Assembly (NCBI GenBank): GCA_017461445.1
Contig: JAFTXW010000030.1
Coordinates: 1-64,000, forward strand
Length of the DNA: 64,000 nt
Direction: 5' to 3'
Source of the DNA: Oscillospiraceae bacterium
GTDB lineage: Bacteria; Bacillota; Clostridia; Oscillospirales; Oscillospiraceae
Both the position numbers and the translations under genes were made by a program. Shown one piece after another: positions 38,004 to 47,059 of the stretch; position 1 is the stretch's first letter; each line of letters opens with the position of its first letter. The notes under the pieces are model-generated. The model did not search any database. It saw only the letters and a program-made list of their open reading frames with translations, and was not told where the DNA came from.

Positions 38004-39870
38004 AAATAAACTGACCTATCGGGAAGCCTGGCAGCGGACGCTGCGGGCCTGGAAGATCTACTGGAAGCTGTGTCCCGGACGGTTCGTATCCGACCTGCTG
38101 CGGTGCCTGTTCCAGGCGGTGAGCCCCTATGCCACCATCTGGATCTCCGCCCAGCTGATCAACGAGTTGGCGGGAAACCGGGATCCCCAGCAGCTGATGA
38201 AGTGGGTACTGATCCAGCTGGTCGCCGGTGCAGCACTTTCCCTGGTGGGCGGGCTCCTGACCCGCTGGTATCACTTTGAACGCTCCAACGCTGCCCGGCT
38301 GGATGACCGGATCTACATGGAAAAGATGCTGCGCATGGACTATGCGGACATTGACCGCCAGCATGTGCATGACCTTTATTCTCAGATACTCCAGAATGAA
38401 AACTGGGGCGGCTTCGGCCTTTGGATGTCGCTGGATCACTTCGGCAACCTGATCTACGGTGTAGCGGCGGTGCTGGGCGGCGTAGGTCTGACGGTGAGCC
38501 TGTTCCTGAACCGGGTGCCCGGAGGAAGTGCCCTGGCAGTGCTGAACCATCCCCTGTTTGCCGTAGGCATCGTGGCACTGATGCTCCTGATCGCTTTCGC
38601 GGGTCCCGCCTGCACCAACCAGTCGCAAAAATACTGGTCGGTGATCGCGGAGGATTCCCGGATGGGCAACCGCTATTTCAGCTTCTTCGGTTTCATGGCA
38701 CACCAGCGCAAGCGGGCGGTGGATCTGCGGATGTACCGACAGCAGGAGAATATCTGCGACGTTTATATGGCCCGGGACGATCTGACCTCTCCCGATTCCC
38801 TGAGAGTTCGGCTCTGCCGGGGCCCCCAGGGCCTGTGGCTGGCAGCGGGCCAGTGCGTCAGCGTGGTGCTGACGGGTGTTGTGTACCTGTTCGTCTGCCT
38901 GAAGGCCTGGGGCGGTGCGTTCGGTGTGGGCTCCGTCACCCAGTATGTGGGTGCCATCACCAACCTGTTCCTGGGCATCAGCCGTCTGTTGGAAACCATG
39001 GGAAACATCCGCACCAACGCTGGCTTCCTGGAAACCAGCTACGAATTTCTGGATGTGCCCAACAACATGTACCAGGGCAGCCTGACCACCGAAAAGCGGA
39101 GCGACCGGCAGTACGAGGTGGAGTTCCGGGATGTTTCCTTTAAGTATCCCGGCAGTGACACCTGGGCATTGCGGCATGTGAACATGAAGTTCCGGGTCGG
39201 CAGCCGTCTGGCAGTGGTGGGCATGAACGGCAGCGGCAAGACCACCTTTATCAAGCTGCTGTGCAGGCTCTACGACCCCACCGAGGGCCAGATTTTGCTC
39301 AATGGCATCGACATCCGCAAGTACCGCTATGACGATTACATTGGTATTTTCTCCGTCGTCTTCCAGGATTTCCAGCTGTTCGCCATGCCTCTGGGCGAAA
39401 ATGTGGCAGGCGCGGCAAGCTACGACCGGGAGCGGGCACTGGACTGCCTGAACAAGGCGGGCTTTGCCGAGCGGATGGCTTCCATGCCCCACGGGCTGGA
39501 CACCATGCTCTACAAGGATCTGGACGAGGAGGGTGTGGAGGTCTCCGGCGGCGAGGCCCAAAAGATCGCCATTGCCCGGGCCCTCTATAAGGACGCGCCC
39601 TTCATCATCCTGGATGAACCCACCGCCGCTCTCGACCCCATCGCCGAGGCAGAAATTTACAGCAAGTTTAACGACATCGCCGGTGACAAGACCGCCATCT
39701 ACATCAGCCACCGCCTGTCCAGCTGCAAGTTCTGCGACGAGATCGCCGTGTTCCACGAAGGATCCGTCATCCAGCAGGGCACCCACACCGACCTCGTAGC
39801 GGACGAGAACGGCAAGTACCATGAGCTTTGGTACGCCCAGGCCCAGTATTACACCGAAAAAACCGCATAA
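37993..39870 (+). CDS. ABC exporter half-subunit 2 (TM domain plus ATPase)
   Basis: The 625-aa product is homologous to subunit 1: TM domain, then Walker A VVGMNGSGKTTFIKL, signature EVSGGEAQKIAIARALYKDA, Walker B FIILDEPTAALDP and H loop AIYISHRLSSCKF. Both ATP sites look catalytically complete, unlike many heterodimers. ATG at 37993 follows AAGGAGCGG; an earlier in-frame start lies deep inside subunit 1. A terminator follows at 39921. Confidence 0.9.
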   Translation: MENENKLTYREAWQRTLRAWKIYWKLCPGRFVSDLLRCLFQAVSPYATIWISAQLINELAGNRDPQQLMKWVLIQLVAGAALSLVGGLLTRWYHFERSNAARLDDRIYMEKMLRMDYADIDRQHVHDLYSQILQNENWGGFGLWMSLDHFGNLIYGVAAVLGGVGLTVSLFLNRVPGGSALAVLNHPLFAVGIVALMLLIAFAGPACTNQSQKYWSVIAEDSRMGNRYFSFFGFMAHQRKRAVDLRMYRQQENICDVYMARDDLTSPDSLRVRLCRGPQGLWLAAGQCVSVVLTGVVYLFVCLKAWGGAFGVGSVTQYVGAITNLFLGISRLLETMGNIRTNAGFLETSYEFLDVPNNMYQGSLTTEKRSDRQYEVEFRDVSFKYPGSDTWALRHVNMKFRVGSRLAVVGMNGSGKTTFIKLLCRLYDPTEGQILLNGIDIRKYRYDDYIGIFSVVFQDFQLFAMPLGENVAGAASYDRERALDCLNKAGFAERMASMPHGLDTMLYKDLDEEGVEVSGGEAQKIAIARALYKDAPFIILDEPTAALDPIAEAEIYSKFNDIAGDKTAIYISHRLSSCKFCDEIAVFHEGSVIQQGTHTDLVADENGKYHELWYAQAQYYTEKTA

Positions 39871-39920
39871 CGGCCCCCAACCAACAGCCGTACATTCAAA
39901 TTGTCTCAAATTACGCTACA

Positions 39921-39955
39921 AAACTCCCGGAACTTCGTGTGTTCCGGGAGTTTTT
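39921..39955 (+). terminator. terminator of the ABC exporter operon
   Basis: AAACTCCCGGAAC (39921-39933), 7-base loop, GTTCCGGGAG (39941-39950), then five T residues. Confidence 0.92.
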
Positions 39956-40071
39956 CAATATACCTTGGGTATCCTGCAGCAAATTCGCGGCAGACCCGGC
40001 TGTTGAACGGATCTGCCGCTTCATAGGGAGGAAAATCCGAGAATCGGACATTGCCTTATTCGAAACGCAGG

Positions 40072-40956
40072 TCAAAACCTTGCGTATTCAAAGCTGCCGC
40101 GGGGATCTGTGTGTTCAAACAGGAGCTTCTCTCCGATCCAAAACCGGTAACGCATTTTCGCACAAATACTTTCATGGATCGTTCGTGTCATAGCTCCGCC
40201 TGCCGGTGCCCGAAGGGGATGGGCCTGCTGCTCCAGCAGCTCCACCTCCAGCCGGTATTTCCCTTGCGTGATTCGCGCGCCGCAAGCAGACCAGCTCTCA
40301 ATTTTTACACCCCGGTAGGTCGCCAAGCGGTATTCCCGCCCGCTATAGGCGATCGCGCAGATACAGCCGGTAAAGCGCAGACCTCCCAGCGGAATTGCCG
40401 CGACAGACAGCATCAGGCCGCCCTGCGGCAAGAAGCACTGTGTCCAGAGGTAGGCACAGGGAAAAGAACGCCCCCGGTCCGTCTCGATATAGCCCGTGCC
40501 GCCATCAAAATCCAGCACGGTTTCATTGAGAACAAGCACTCCATGCAGCGGGTGCGCCATGCTGACCACACCGTGCGCGCATTCCATATTGCCAAGAAAA
40601 CGGAACGGCCCCATAATGTCCGATCTTAAAGGCAGGAACGCACCTGATTTCAGGTGCCCGTGCAGCGAGATACCATCCCGGTCAATATTCAGAAACAATC
40701 CCTCTGCCGAAAAGAGATTGTCAGCAATTTGAATATGGAGCCGGTCTGCCGCCGCATGGAATTCTGTTCCCGGAAATTCCAGCCACCAGCTGCCGCTGTC
40801 CGCAATAACCTGAACGGAGGCACTGCGCCGGCCATTTTCGTCGATATGGATTGCGGGAATCAGTGCAAGGGATTTCCCATCCCGCGTCTGGCATTTAAAA
40901 TACCAGCCCTCAAAATACGGCCCGCGCTTATTCTCCCCGTGGAAATACTTACCCAT
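40072..40956 (-). CDS. tocopherol-cyclase-like family protein
   Basis: The 294-aa product matches the tocopherol-cyclase-like family (PF14249 type): MGKYFHGENKRGPYFEGWYF then KCQTRDGKSLALIPAI, FSAEGLFLNIDRDGISLHGH, MECAHGVVSMAHPLHGVL and YIETDRGRSFPCAYLWTQCF. Bacterial members are lipocalin-like beta proteins of unknown role; tocopherol synthesis is not implied. It is a lone gene, with the region 40957-41019 empty. Its base composition is slightly less GC-rich than its plus-strand neighbours. Confidence 0.8.
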   Translation of the reverse strand: MGKYFHGENKRGPYFEGWYFKCQTRDGKSLALIPAIHIDENGRRSASVQVIADSGSWWLEFPGTEFHAAADRLHIQIADNLFSAEGLFLNIDRDGISLHGHLKSGAFLPLRSDIMGPFRFLGNMECAHGVVSMAHPLHGVLVLNETVLDFDGGTGYIETDRGRSFPCAYLWTQCFLPQGGLMLSVAAIPLGGLRFTGCICAIAYSGREYRLATYRGVKIESWSACGARITQGKYRLEVELLEQQAHPLRAPAGGAMTRTIHESICAKMRYRFWIGEKLLFEHTDPRGSFEYARF

Positions 40957-41019
40957 AAGCTCACCCGAAACAGTATTCCCACATGGAAGGAAATCATTCT
41001 CTTATACCAGGGCACCTCT

Positions 41020-41160
41020 AATACTCATTTTTATTTGAAATCTTTAATTTCAATAAAAAGACACCGCCTATCGGCGTTGTCGATTCCGTCTCATAATGAT
41101 CTTCATATAAAAAACTTCAATCCTACGGATTAAAGTTTTTATTGAATATCAGTATAATAG
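41020..41160 (+). repeat. intergenic element E, copy 1
   Basis: Order: AATACTCATTTTTATTT, hairpin GAAATCTTTAATTTC, AATAAAAAG, hairpin GACACCGCC-TATC-GGCGTTGTC, CCGTCTCATA, hairpin AAACTT-AATCC...GGATT-AAGTTT, and ATCAGTATAATAG. The same order recurs on the opposite strand at 61005-61170, and the first module alone at 47229-47275. Confidence 0.65.
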
Positions 41161-41209
41161 GTTGCCACTACTTCTTGATAGAAATGGTATGAGAATCCGT
41201 ATCAAACAA

Positions 41210-41238
41210 CATCGGCGGTTCCTGGGGAACCGCCGATG
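41210..41238 (-). terminator. terminator of the SAM hydrolase/ECF operon
   Basis: CATCGGCGGTTCC (41210-41222) pairs with GGAACCGCCGATG (41226-41238); TTGTTTGAT follows on the minus strand. Confidence 0.75.
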
Positions 41239-41240
41239 GG

Positions 41241-42068
41241 TCAAATGAAAGGATTAAAATATCTTCCGCCATTCCGGTATGTGAGCAGCAAAGAAATAAC
41301 CATCAGCACAGCGGAGATTACGATGAACACAATATCCATCCCGCTGAACTTCCGGGCAGAATACCAGCTGCGCTTTTTGCCCTTGCCGAAGCCGCGAAGC
41401 TCCATGGCGTTGGATATGGTCTCAATACGCTCCACGGAGGACAGCACCAGGGGAACCAGAATGGTACTGACTGCCTTCAAACGGTCGATCAGGCTGGCTT
41501 TCTTGCTCATTTCCGTGCCTCTGGCCTGCTGGGCAAGGCTGATGTCCCGGTATTCCCGCTGAATATCAGGGATGTACCGCAGTGCCAAAGCCACCGCATA
41601 GCTGATGCGATAGCTGACGCCGATGCGGTTCAGGGAAGCGGCAAATTCCGAGGGATTGGTGGTACAGATAAACAGCAGGATCACGGGAATGGAAGCCGCG
41701 TATTTCAGGATCACATTCAGATGATAGAACAGCTGCTCAGCGGTGACGGTATAGGGGCCTGCGATCTTAAAAAGAATCGTCCGGGTACCGTAAATGGTGG
41801 TGCCATGCTCCGGGCTGAAAAGGTAGATCATCACATTGTTCAGCACCATAAAGGCAATGGTCGCCGCCAGCATGAACCAGATGTCGCTGAATTTGATCTT
41901 GGACAGCTTAAAGAGCAGCAGTCCCGCAACAGACAGGCCGATCAGCAGGGGCGTATAGAAGGAGGTCATAGCCGCCAGACACCATAAAAGCATACACACC
42001 AGCTTCGTTGCACCGGTGAGCTTGTGGATCACGGAGGGGCGGTCGATGTAGTTGAACAGATTGATCAT
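41241..42068 (-). CDS. ecfT: ECF transporter T component (EcfT)
   Basis: The 275-aa membrane protein has EcfT features: VIHKLTGATKLVCMLLWCLA near the start, LRYIPDIQREYRDISLAQQA, and the coupling-helix motif ETISNAMELRGFGKGKKRSW (x-R-G type). It couples ATP hydrolysis to S components. Its start overlaps the ATPase gene stop by four bases. Besides the local S component it may also serve the B12-regulated S component at 13.5 kb. Confidence 0.92.
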   Translation of the reverse strand: MINLFNYIDRPSVIHKLTGATKLVCMLLWCLAAMTSFYTPLLIGLSVAGLLLFKLSKIKFSDIWFMLAATIAFMVLNNVMIYLFSPEHGTTIYGTRTILFKIAGPYTVTAEQLFYHLNVILKYAASIPVILLFICTTNPSEFAASLNRIGVSYRISYAVALALRYIPDIQREYRDISLAQQARGTEMSKKASLIDRLKAVSTILVPLVLSSVERIETISNAMELRGFGKGKKRSWYSARKFSGMDIVFIVISAVLMVISLLLTYRNGGRYFNPFI

Positions 42069-43777
42069 GCCTTGCGCACCTCCCGATCCCGTGCGATAAA
42101 GCGGCGGGTGAATTCTTCTGGGCTGTCAATGCCGCAGGCCTGGGACAGATGATAGAGGGAAGTCTCCTTCAAATGGGCCGCTTCCACGATCTGCGGCGTA
42201 TTCAGCACCTCGGCGGCAGGCTTGTCATCAATGACGGTGCCCGCGTTGAACACGATGGCCCGGGGGGTGTATTCCAGCATCAGGTGCATGTCGTGGGTAA
42301 TGAGAACCACGGTAACGCCCTGACGGTTCAGTTCGCTAAGGAAGTCCATGATTTCTGTGTAATGCTTCAGATCCTGCCCGGCAGTAGGCTCGTCCAGCAG
42401 GATCATCTCGGGGCGAAGCACCAGAATGGAGGCGATGGTAACACGCTTCTTCTGACCGTAGCTGAGGGCGGAAACGGGCCAGTTCCGGAAGGGGTACAGG
42501 CCGCAGATTTTCAACGTTTCCTCCACGCGCGATCTGATTTCCTCCTCGGAAACGCCCCGGTTGCGCAGACCCAGGGCCACCTCGTCGAAGATCTGGGTCT
42601 TTGAAATCATCTGGTTGGGGTTCTGCATCACATAACCGATGTGGTCGGCCCGCTCCTTGATGGAGAGGGTGTTCAGGTCGGTGCCGTCCAGCTCCAGAAC
42701 GCCCCGCTGTGCCTTTTCAAAGCCGCAGACCACCTTGGAGAAGGTGGATTTGCCCGCGCCGTTGGTACCCACGATGCTGAGCATTTCGCCTTTGTGGATC
42801 AGGGCACTGATATCATGTAAGGCGTGGTGTCCTGTCTCATAGGTAAAGTCCAGGTTTTCCACCCGGAGCAGAACGGGTGTCTGCGCTGCCTTTTTCGGTG
42901 CGGGCTGGGTCTCAAACCAGGCCTTTACCTTTTCCTTCTGTGCCTGATCCAGCTTCAATTCAGGCAGGTACGAGGGCCGCATATCGGGGGTCAGCTCCAC
43001 CCCCGCGTATTTCAGGGCAGTCACATACAGAGGCTCCCGGATGCCGCTTTCTTGCAGCAGGCCGCCGCAGAGGACGCTGTCAGGATCGCCGTCATACAGA
43101 ATGCGGCCGTCCCCCATGACGACCATACGGTCAACAGGCCGGTACAGCACATCCTCCACCCGGTGCTCAATAATGATGACGGCGCAGCCGGTACGCTTCT
43201 GAATTTCGTCGATCAGCACGATGGCCTGCTTGCCGGTAGCCGGGTCCAGGTTCGCCAGAGGTTCGTCAAACAACAGCACATCCAGGTCATTGACCATAAC
43301 GCCGCCCAGGCTGACACGCTGCTTCTGGCCGCCGGAAATTTCGTGAGGAGCGTGCTTTAGCACCCGTTTGATGTCCACTAACTCCGCGATCCGCTCCACC
43401 GCCGCGTGCATTTCCACCGTTGGGATACAGTCGTTTTCCAGAGCGAAGGCGATGTCCTCCGCAACGGTCAGTCCGATAAACTGGCCGTCGGAATCCTGCA
43501 GCACCGTACCCACCATTTTGGACAGGCCAAACAAATCCAGCTTTAGCGCATCCTTGCCGCCCACCGTCAGCTTGCCGGTGGCCTTTCCGGGATAGGAGTT
43601 GGGCACCAGACCGTTGATGCAGTGGGCCAGGGTGGATTTTCCGCAGCCGGAGGGCCCGGCAATAAGGATCTTCTCTCCCCGGTGGATTTTCAAGTCGATA
43701 TGATAGAGGGTAGGCTCCGCCTGGGCGGTATACTTGAAACCAAAATCTTCGAAGGAAATGACAACTTCGTTTTCCAA
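42065..43777 (-). CDS. fused double ECF ATPase (EcfA1-EcfA2)
   Basis: The 570-aa product holds two ABC ATPase domains. Domain 1: Walker A IAGPSGCGKSTLAHC, signature EISGGQKQRVSLGGVM, Walker B VLLFDEPLANLDP. Domain 2: Walker A IVGTNGAGKSTFSKV, signature ALSYGQKKRVTIASIL, Walker B MILLDEPTAGQD. In many bacteria these are two genes; here a linker near residue 290 joins them. ATG at 43775-43777 follows GGAGG. Confidence 0.92.
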   Translation of the reverse strand: MENEVVISFEDFGFKYTAQAEPTLYHIDLKIHRGEKILIAGPSGCGKSTLAHCINGLVPNSYPGKATGKLTVGGKDALKLDLFGLSKMVGTVLQDSDGQFIGLTVAEDIAFALENDCIPTVEMHAAVERIAELVDIKRVLKHAPHEISGGQKQRVSLGGVMVNDLDVLLFDEPLANLDPATGKQAIVLIDEIQKRTGCAVIIIEHRVEDVLYRPVDRMVVMGDGRILYDGDPDSVLCGGLLQESGIREPLYVTALKYAGVELTPDMRPSYLPELKLDQAQKEKVKAWFETQPAPKKAAQTPVLLRVENLDFTYETGHHALHDISALIHKGEMLSIVGTNGAGKSTFSKVVCGFEKAQRGVLELDGTDLNTLSIKERADHIGYVMQNPNQMISKTQIFDEVALGLRNRGVSEEEIRSRVEETLKICGLYPFRNWPVSALSYGQKKRVTIASILVLRPEMILLDEPTAGQDLKHYTEIMDFLSELNRQGVTVVLITHDMHLMLEYTPRAIVFNAGTVIDDKPAAEVLNTPQIVEAAHLKETSLYHLSQACGIDSPEEFTRRFIARDREVRKA

Positions 43778-43796
43778 TGGAAAGACCTCCTACGAA

Positions 43797-43823
43797 CAAA
43801 GGCAGGCACGGGGCCTGCCTTTG
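43797..43823 (-). terminator. intra-operon hairpin between S component and ATPase
   Basis: CAAAGGCAGGC (43797-43807) pairs with GCCTGCCTTTG (43813-43823). No T-run follows on the minus strand; it may trim transcripts so that the S component is made in excess. Confidence 0.55.
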
Positions 43824-43836
43824 TAAAAGTCCATAT

Positions 43837-44382
43837 TTATTCCTTATTCAGACTGCCGGCCTTGGGCTTGCTTGCTGCGTAAGCAACACACAAGATGCTG
43901 CCGACGATGGCGGTGGTGACGGAGTTGGAGATGCCTGCAAACAGGCCCTGAGCAAACAGCTTCTCGATGGGCTCATTATAAATCAGGATATCCAGAACAG
44001 GGGCAACGACACCCCAGCAGATGACGTGGGCCACGACCTGAGAAATATTGAACTTAATCAGGCCCTTCTTGCCGATCTCACCCTCGTCCAGCTTCAGAGC
44101 CTTCAGTGCAATACCCATCAGCAGGCCGAAAACGCCGGAAGCAATGATCCAGCTCCACCAGGGACTGCCCCAGCTCAGGTCGATGAGGGTATGGCCAATG
44201 AGACCCACCAGCAGTCCGGCTGTGGGACCGAAAACGGCGGCAACAAATGCCAGAAGCGCATATTGGATAGAAATGTTGGTATTAGGTACGGGGCTGGGGA
44301 TGATGACGAAGCGGCCCAGAACAAAGAACAGGGCAGCACCGATGCCGATGGCAACGATTGTCTTTACGGAAAACTTTTTCAT
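43837..44382 (-). CDS. ECF transporter S component, UPF0397 family
   Basis: The 181-aa product is strongly UPF0397-like: VKTIVAIGIGAALFFVLGRF, IPSPVPNTNISIQYALLAFV, FGPTAGLLVGLIGHTLIDLS and GSPWWSWIIASGVFGLLMGI. Five to six TM segments. UPF0397 proteins are substrate-binding subunits; because SAM hydrolase genes often sit beside them, an adenosine/methionine-derived or thiamine-like substrate has been suggested, but it is open. GGAGG-type site precedes the ATG at 44380-44382. Confidence 0.9.
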   Translation of the reverse strand: MKKFSVKTIVAIGIGAALFFVLGRFVIIPSPVPNTNISIQYALLAFVAAVFGPTAGLLVGLIGHTLIDLSWGSPWWSWIIASGVFGLLMGIALKALKLDEGEIGKKGLIKFNISQVVAHVICWGVVAPVLDILIYNEPIEKLFAQGLFAGISNSVTTAIVGSILCVAYAASKPKAGSLNKE

Positions 44383-44432
44383 TGAATTCTACCTCCATAA
44401 TTTCTTCTATTTTAAGCACAAGGCTAAAACAG

Positions 44433-45281
44433 TCAGGAAAAGCCCTTGAACGGCTCGATGCGGATTCGCCAGGAATTACCTGTGCCGATGTTGTAGGCCC
44501 GGGCGAAGGAACCCTGATTGATGGCCACGGCAACGCAGTCCAGGCTGTTTACATAGGCCAGTGCTTCACCCACATACACCTCCGCAAAACTCTTGGCATA
44601 CAGAATGATGTTTCGATAAACACAGCGGGTGTCATTTTCAATCGTGATACTGACACGGTCACCGTATTGGACCCCGGTTTCTAAGAACAGGGTACGGGGG
44701 ATGTTTGTCCACAGGCTGCCGAAGCGGACATCCAGAACATCGATCGTGCCGCAAACCGCATTGCCTTCGATCCTGGGTTCCACAATGGGCAAGCTCACCA
44801 GAGAATCCACAGGAAGCTCCGGCCCGACACCCCCGAAGTCAATGATGCCGCTGGCAAGTCTGGCACCGGTAAACGCGTACACATCACGGCCGTGGAAGGT
44901 ATAGCTTTCACCGGAACGGGGCAGGCGGTTGATATGCTCGTCGATCTCCCTTACGGTCTCAATGCCTTCCAGCCGAATTACATGGGTCAGCGTTCCGTTG
45001 TCGGGAGTCACGATATACCGTCCCGATTTGGTTTTCGCAACTACACTTTTTCGGTCGGAGCCCACACCGGGATCGACCACGGAAACGAATACCGTGTTCT
45101 GAGGCCAGTAATTGATGGTCTGGATCAGGCGGTAGCTTGCTTCCCAGATATTGTAGGGAGTAATGTCGTGGGTCAGATCATGGATCTTCAGTTCAGGATT
45201 CACAGTGTACGCAACACCATACATGGCACTGACCGCGCCATCCACAAGGCCAAAATCTGTTTGAAATACCAAAGGATTCAT
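44433..45281 (-). CDS. SAM hydroxide adenosyltransferase (DUF62, SAM hydrolase)
   Basis: The 282-aa product matches the SAM hydroxide adenosyltransferase/fluorinase superfamily: PLVFQTDFGLVDGAVSAMYG, IHDLTHDITPYNIWEASYRL, VFVSVVDPGVGSDRKSVVAK, YIVTPDNGTLTHVI and a C-terminal domain with NSLDCVAVAINQGSFARAYN. It converts SAM and water to adenosine and methionine. It leads the ECF operon, so the products or SAM itself may be linked to the transported substrate. ATG at 45279-45281 follows GGGGAGGT. Confidence 0.92.
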   Translation of the reverse strand: MNPLVFQTDFGLVDGAVSAMYGVAYTVNPELKIHDLTHDITPYNIWEASYRLIQTINYWPQNTVFVSVVDPGVGSDRKSVVAKTKSGRYIVTPDNGTLTHVIRLEGIETVREIDEHINRLPRSGESYTFHGRDVYAFTGARLASGIIDFGGVGPELPVDSLVSLPIVEPRIEGNAVCGTIDVLDVRFGSLWTNIPRTLFLETGVQYGDRVSITIENDTRCVYRNIILYAKSFAEVYVGEALAYVNSLDCVAVAINQGSFARAYNIGTGNSWRIRIEPFKGFS

Positions 45282-45312
45282 AGAACTAACCTCCCCAGTA
45301 TGGTTTATGTTT

Positions 45313-45340
45313 ATTATAGAATATATTGGCAAAAAGTCAA
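45313..45340 (-). promoter_or_regulatory. promoter of the SAM hydrolase/ECF operon with direct repeats
   Basis: On the minus strand TTGACT (45335-45340), 16-base spacer, TATAAT (45313-45318). ATTGGCAA (plus-strand sense) occurs at 45325-45332 and again at 45340-45347, one copy inside the spacer: possible regulator sites. Confidence 0.72.
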
Positions 45341-45437
45341 TTGGCAATTACTCGGGCCGCACCATGAGAATTTTATTGGTACCTGTTTTTCCTTTAGCGT
45401 CAGCATGAAAAGGCACTTCTTTCCGCGAAATGAAATT

Positions 45438-45481
45438 CCGCCTGTGCAGCGGTTCCATGAACACCTGCACAGGCGGTTTTT
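45438..45481. terminator. strong hairpin after the DUF6774-like gene
   Basis: CCGCCTGTGCAG (45438-45449) pairs with CTGCACAGGCGG (45465-45476). The T-run (45477-45481) is on the plus strand; on the minus strand AATTTCATTTC follows. Confidence 0.65.
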
Positions 45482-45646
45482 CTATTTGGTACTCTGGCAA
45501 ATACTTTTCTGTGCCGCTATCGTTGCCAGCGTATCTCCCAGCTGCATGAAGATGGCACCCAGCAAACTGATTTCCTCTACCGTCAGATCACAGGCAATCG
45601 TATTCGCGATCGCCGTGATGGACGCCGTTAACTCACAGGGACTCAT
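45482..45646 (-). CDS. DUF6774-type small protein (54 aa)
   Basis: The frame reads MSPCELTASITAIANTIACD, LTVEEISLLGAIFMQLGDTL, ATIAAQKSIC and QSTK. This pattern (CEL, IANxIACDL, QLGDTLATIAA) matches the small DUF6774 family of Clostridia, of unknown function. ATG at 45644-45646 has GAGGTGA at 45654-45660. A strong hairpin follows. The adjacent 500 bases upstream contain only a decayed gene. Confidence 0.8.
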   Translation of the reverse strand: MSPCELTASITAIANTIACDLTVEEISLLGAIFMQLGDTLATIAAQKSICQSTK

Positions 45647-45727
45647 AGCTTTCTCACCTCAAATTTATACTATGCTCCGCTGCCGGATTTTGTTGGAACA
45701 GCAGATACGGGTAACCGCAGGATGGCG

Positions 45728-45935
45728 GAGACTCTTCCCTATACATCCGGGACGGCTTACTCCACCCCGGATGATTTTGATGTGTCCGGGCCAACCTTTC
45801 CCGGGAGACGGCTGATATGGACCGACGGGGTATTACGGGTCACGATACACCGTTCTGAAATGCGCTTGTCCAGAATTTTGTATTCCGTCAAGGTCAGGAG
45901 TAAGGCTTCCCCGTCGCGGGCAACTTGCAGCTCCC
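45728..45935 (-). pseudogene. remnant of an OmpR-type response regulator (DNA-binding domain)
   Basis: The minus strand still reads ELQVARDGEALLLTLTEYKI and then VHISRLPGKGWPGHIKIIRG, matching the start of the OmpR winged helix (LT-x-TEYKLL) and its end (VHISRLRGK...HIKTIRGVGY). The middle of the domain is missing, GYR became GGVSR, and no receiver domain or start remains. It is a deleted, non-functional fragment. The rest of 45661-46140 shows nothing else recognisable. Confidence 0.6.
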
Positions 45936-46144
45936 TCCGCTTTTACGGAACGGTCATCAGGACTGCGCTCTGCTGTTTGCTATGCTGTGCATCCATGACA
46001 CTGATCTCGAACCTGATAGGAGCCAGCAAGAACCCACCGGGCTTTGCCTGTGATTATGTATTTGGGGTCGTTGGCGGTATCCCCAAATCTCTCTGCATTA
46101 TCGGACGGATATCATAATCAAAATCGAAAGGATAGAAACTATTT

Positions 46145-46185
46145 ACTCCGGATGCGTAATAATTCGCATCCGGAGTGATTCTTTT
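46145..46185. terminator. hairpin downstream of the MBL-fold gene
   Basis: ACTCCGGATGCG (46145-46156) pairs with CGCATCCGGAGT (46165-46176). CTTTTT follows on the plus strand; on the minus strand it ends the MBL-gene transcript. Confidence 0.75.
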
Positions 46186-46198
46186 TCATGCAAGCATA

Positions 46199-47059
46199 TC
46201 AAAGTGTATTTGCGTTATAAACAAGGATGACGCGACCATGGGTATGCTCCATCATTTTGGTTCCCTGGGCCTCCAAACGCTTGCTGAAGGGACTGTTGCT
46301 GGGAACATCGTTTTCTGTTTTACCGTCCAGCACATTATTGCATGCATGAAGCATATCCAGAGGAATCTCATGCTCCATTGGAGCCTCATGATGTCCCCAA
46401 TAAATTTTCGTGTTCTCATCGATCATACTCATGAAACGAGCCAAGCCGTCACGGTAAAGCGTAAGTCCCAGCCGTTTCTCTGGGGGCATTTTCACGAGAG
46501 CAGTCCGAACGCTGAAGCAGTCGCTGGTCAGTGCATAGTTTTCCGCACGGTTCATAATGGCAACAGAACCGGGGGTATGGCCAGGGATTGCAACCACTTC
46601 CAACTGCTTTCCGCCCAGGTCAAAGACATCACCGTCCTTCATGGGCTTATAATATAGTTTTTCCGTGAGTACGATATGCTTCTCACAATATTCCTTCAGC
46701 CCTTCACCGTAAAGACCACGACCGCCAAAAACATCGTCCATGCGACGCTGGTATGACAGAGAAACGGGCAGCAGCACCTCATCCTTAGGGTTCATGTAGA
46801 TTTCATCAAAAAGCGCAGCTGCGCCGGCGTGATCCGGATGACCATGGGCAATAAGGCAGACAATAGGCTTATCCGTGAGCTTCTCCACAAAAGTTCTCAG
46901 AGAATCTACAACGCCGAAGCCACAGTCAATTAGGGCCGCTTTTTTCTCGCCGATGACCAAATACATCATCACATAATGATGATTGTCCGGATGATGTTTT
47001 TCGGCAATAGCGTACAAACCATCGCCCAGATATTTGGCATAATATACAGATTCCATCAT
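46199..47059 (-). CDS. MBL-fold metallo-hydrolase 1
   Basis: The 286-aa product has the metal-binding motif AHGHPDHAGA (about residues 72-81), a second His in VVAIPGHTPGSVAI, the Asp in LTSDCFS and a late His in YWGHHEAPM. It is a soluble metallo-beta-lactamase-fold hydrolase; substrate unknown. It is one of three MBL proteins in this island. Two ATGs (47059, 47056) follow GAGAGGTT. Confidence 0.85.
   Translation of the reverse strand: MMESVYYAKYLGDGLYAIAEKHHPDNHHYVMMYLVIGEKKAALIDCGFGVVDSLRTFVEKLTDKPIVCLIAHGHPDHAGAAALFDEIYMNPKDEVLLPVSLSYQRRMDDVFGGRGLYGEGLKEYCEKHIVLTEKLYYKPMKDGDVFDLGGKQLEVVAIPGHTPGSVAIMNRAENYALTSDCFSVRTALVKMPPEKRLGLTLYRDGLARFMSMIDENTKIYWGHHEAPMEHEIPLDMLHACNNVLDGKTENDVPSNSPFSKRLEAQGTKMMEHTHGRVILVYNANTL

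Noticed and set aside
36180-39870. ABC pair considered as a lantibiotic/peptide exporter for the micro-proteins at 17.6 kb
   Set aside because: No C39 leader peptidase domain, 18 kb apart, and no double-Gly leaders in the micro-proteins; no evidence connects them.
45722-46117. 131-codon plus-strand frame in the gene-poor gap
   Set aside because: No ribosome site and no family; the minus strand shows residual response-regulator similarity instead.
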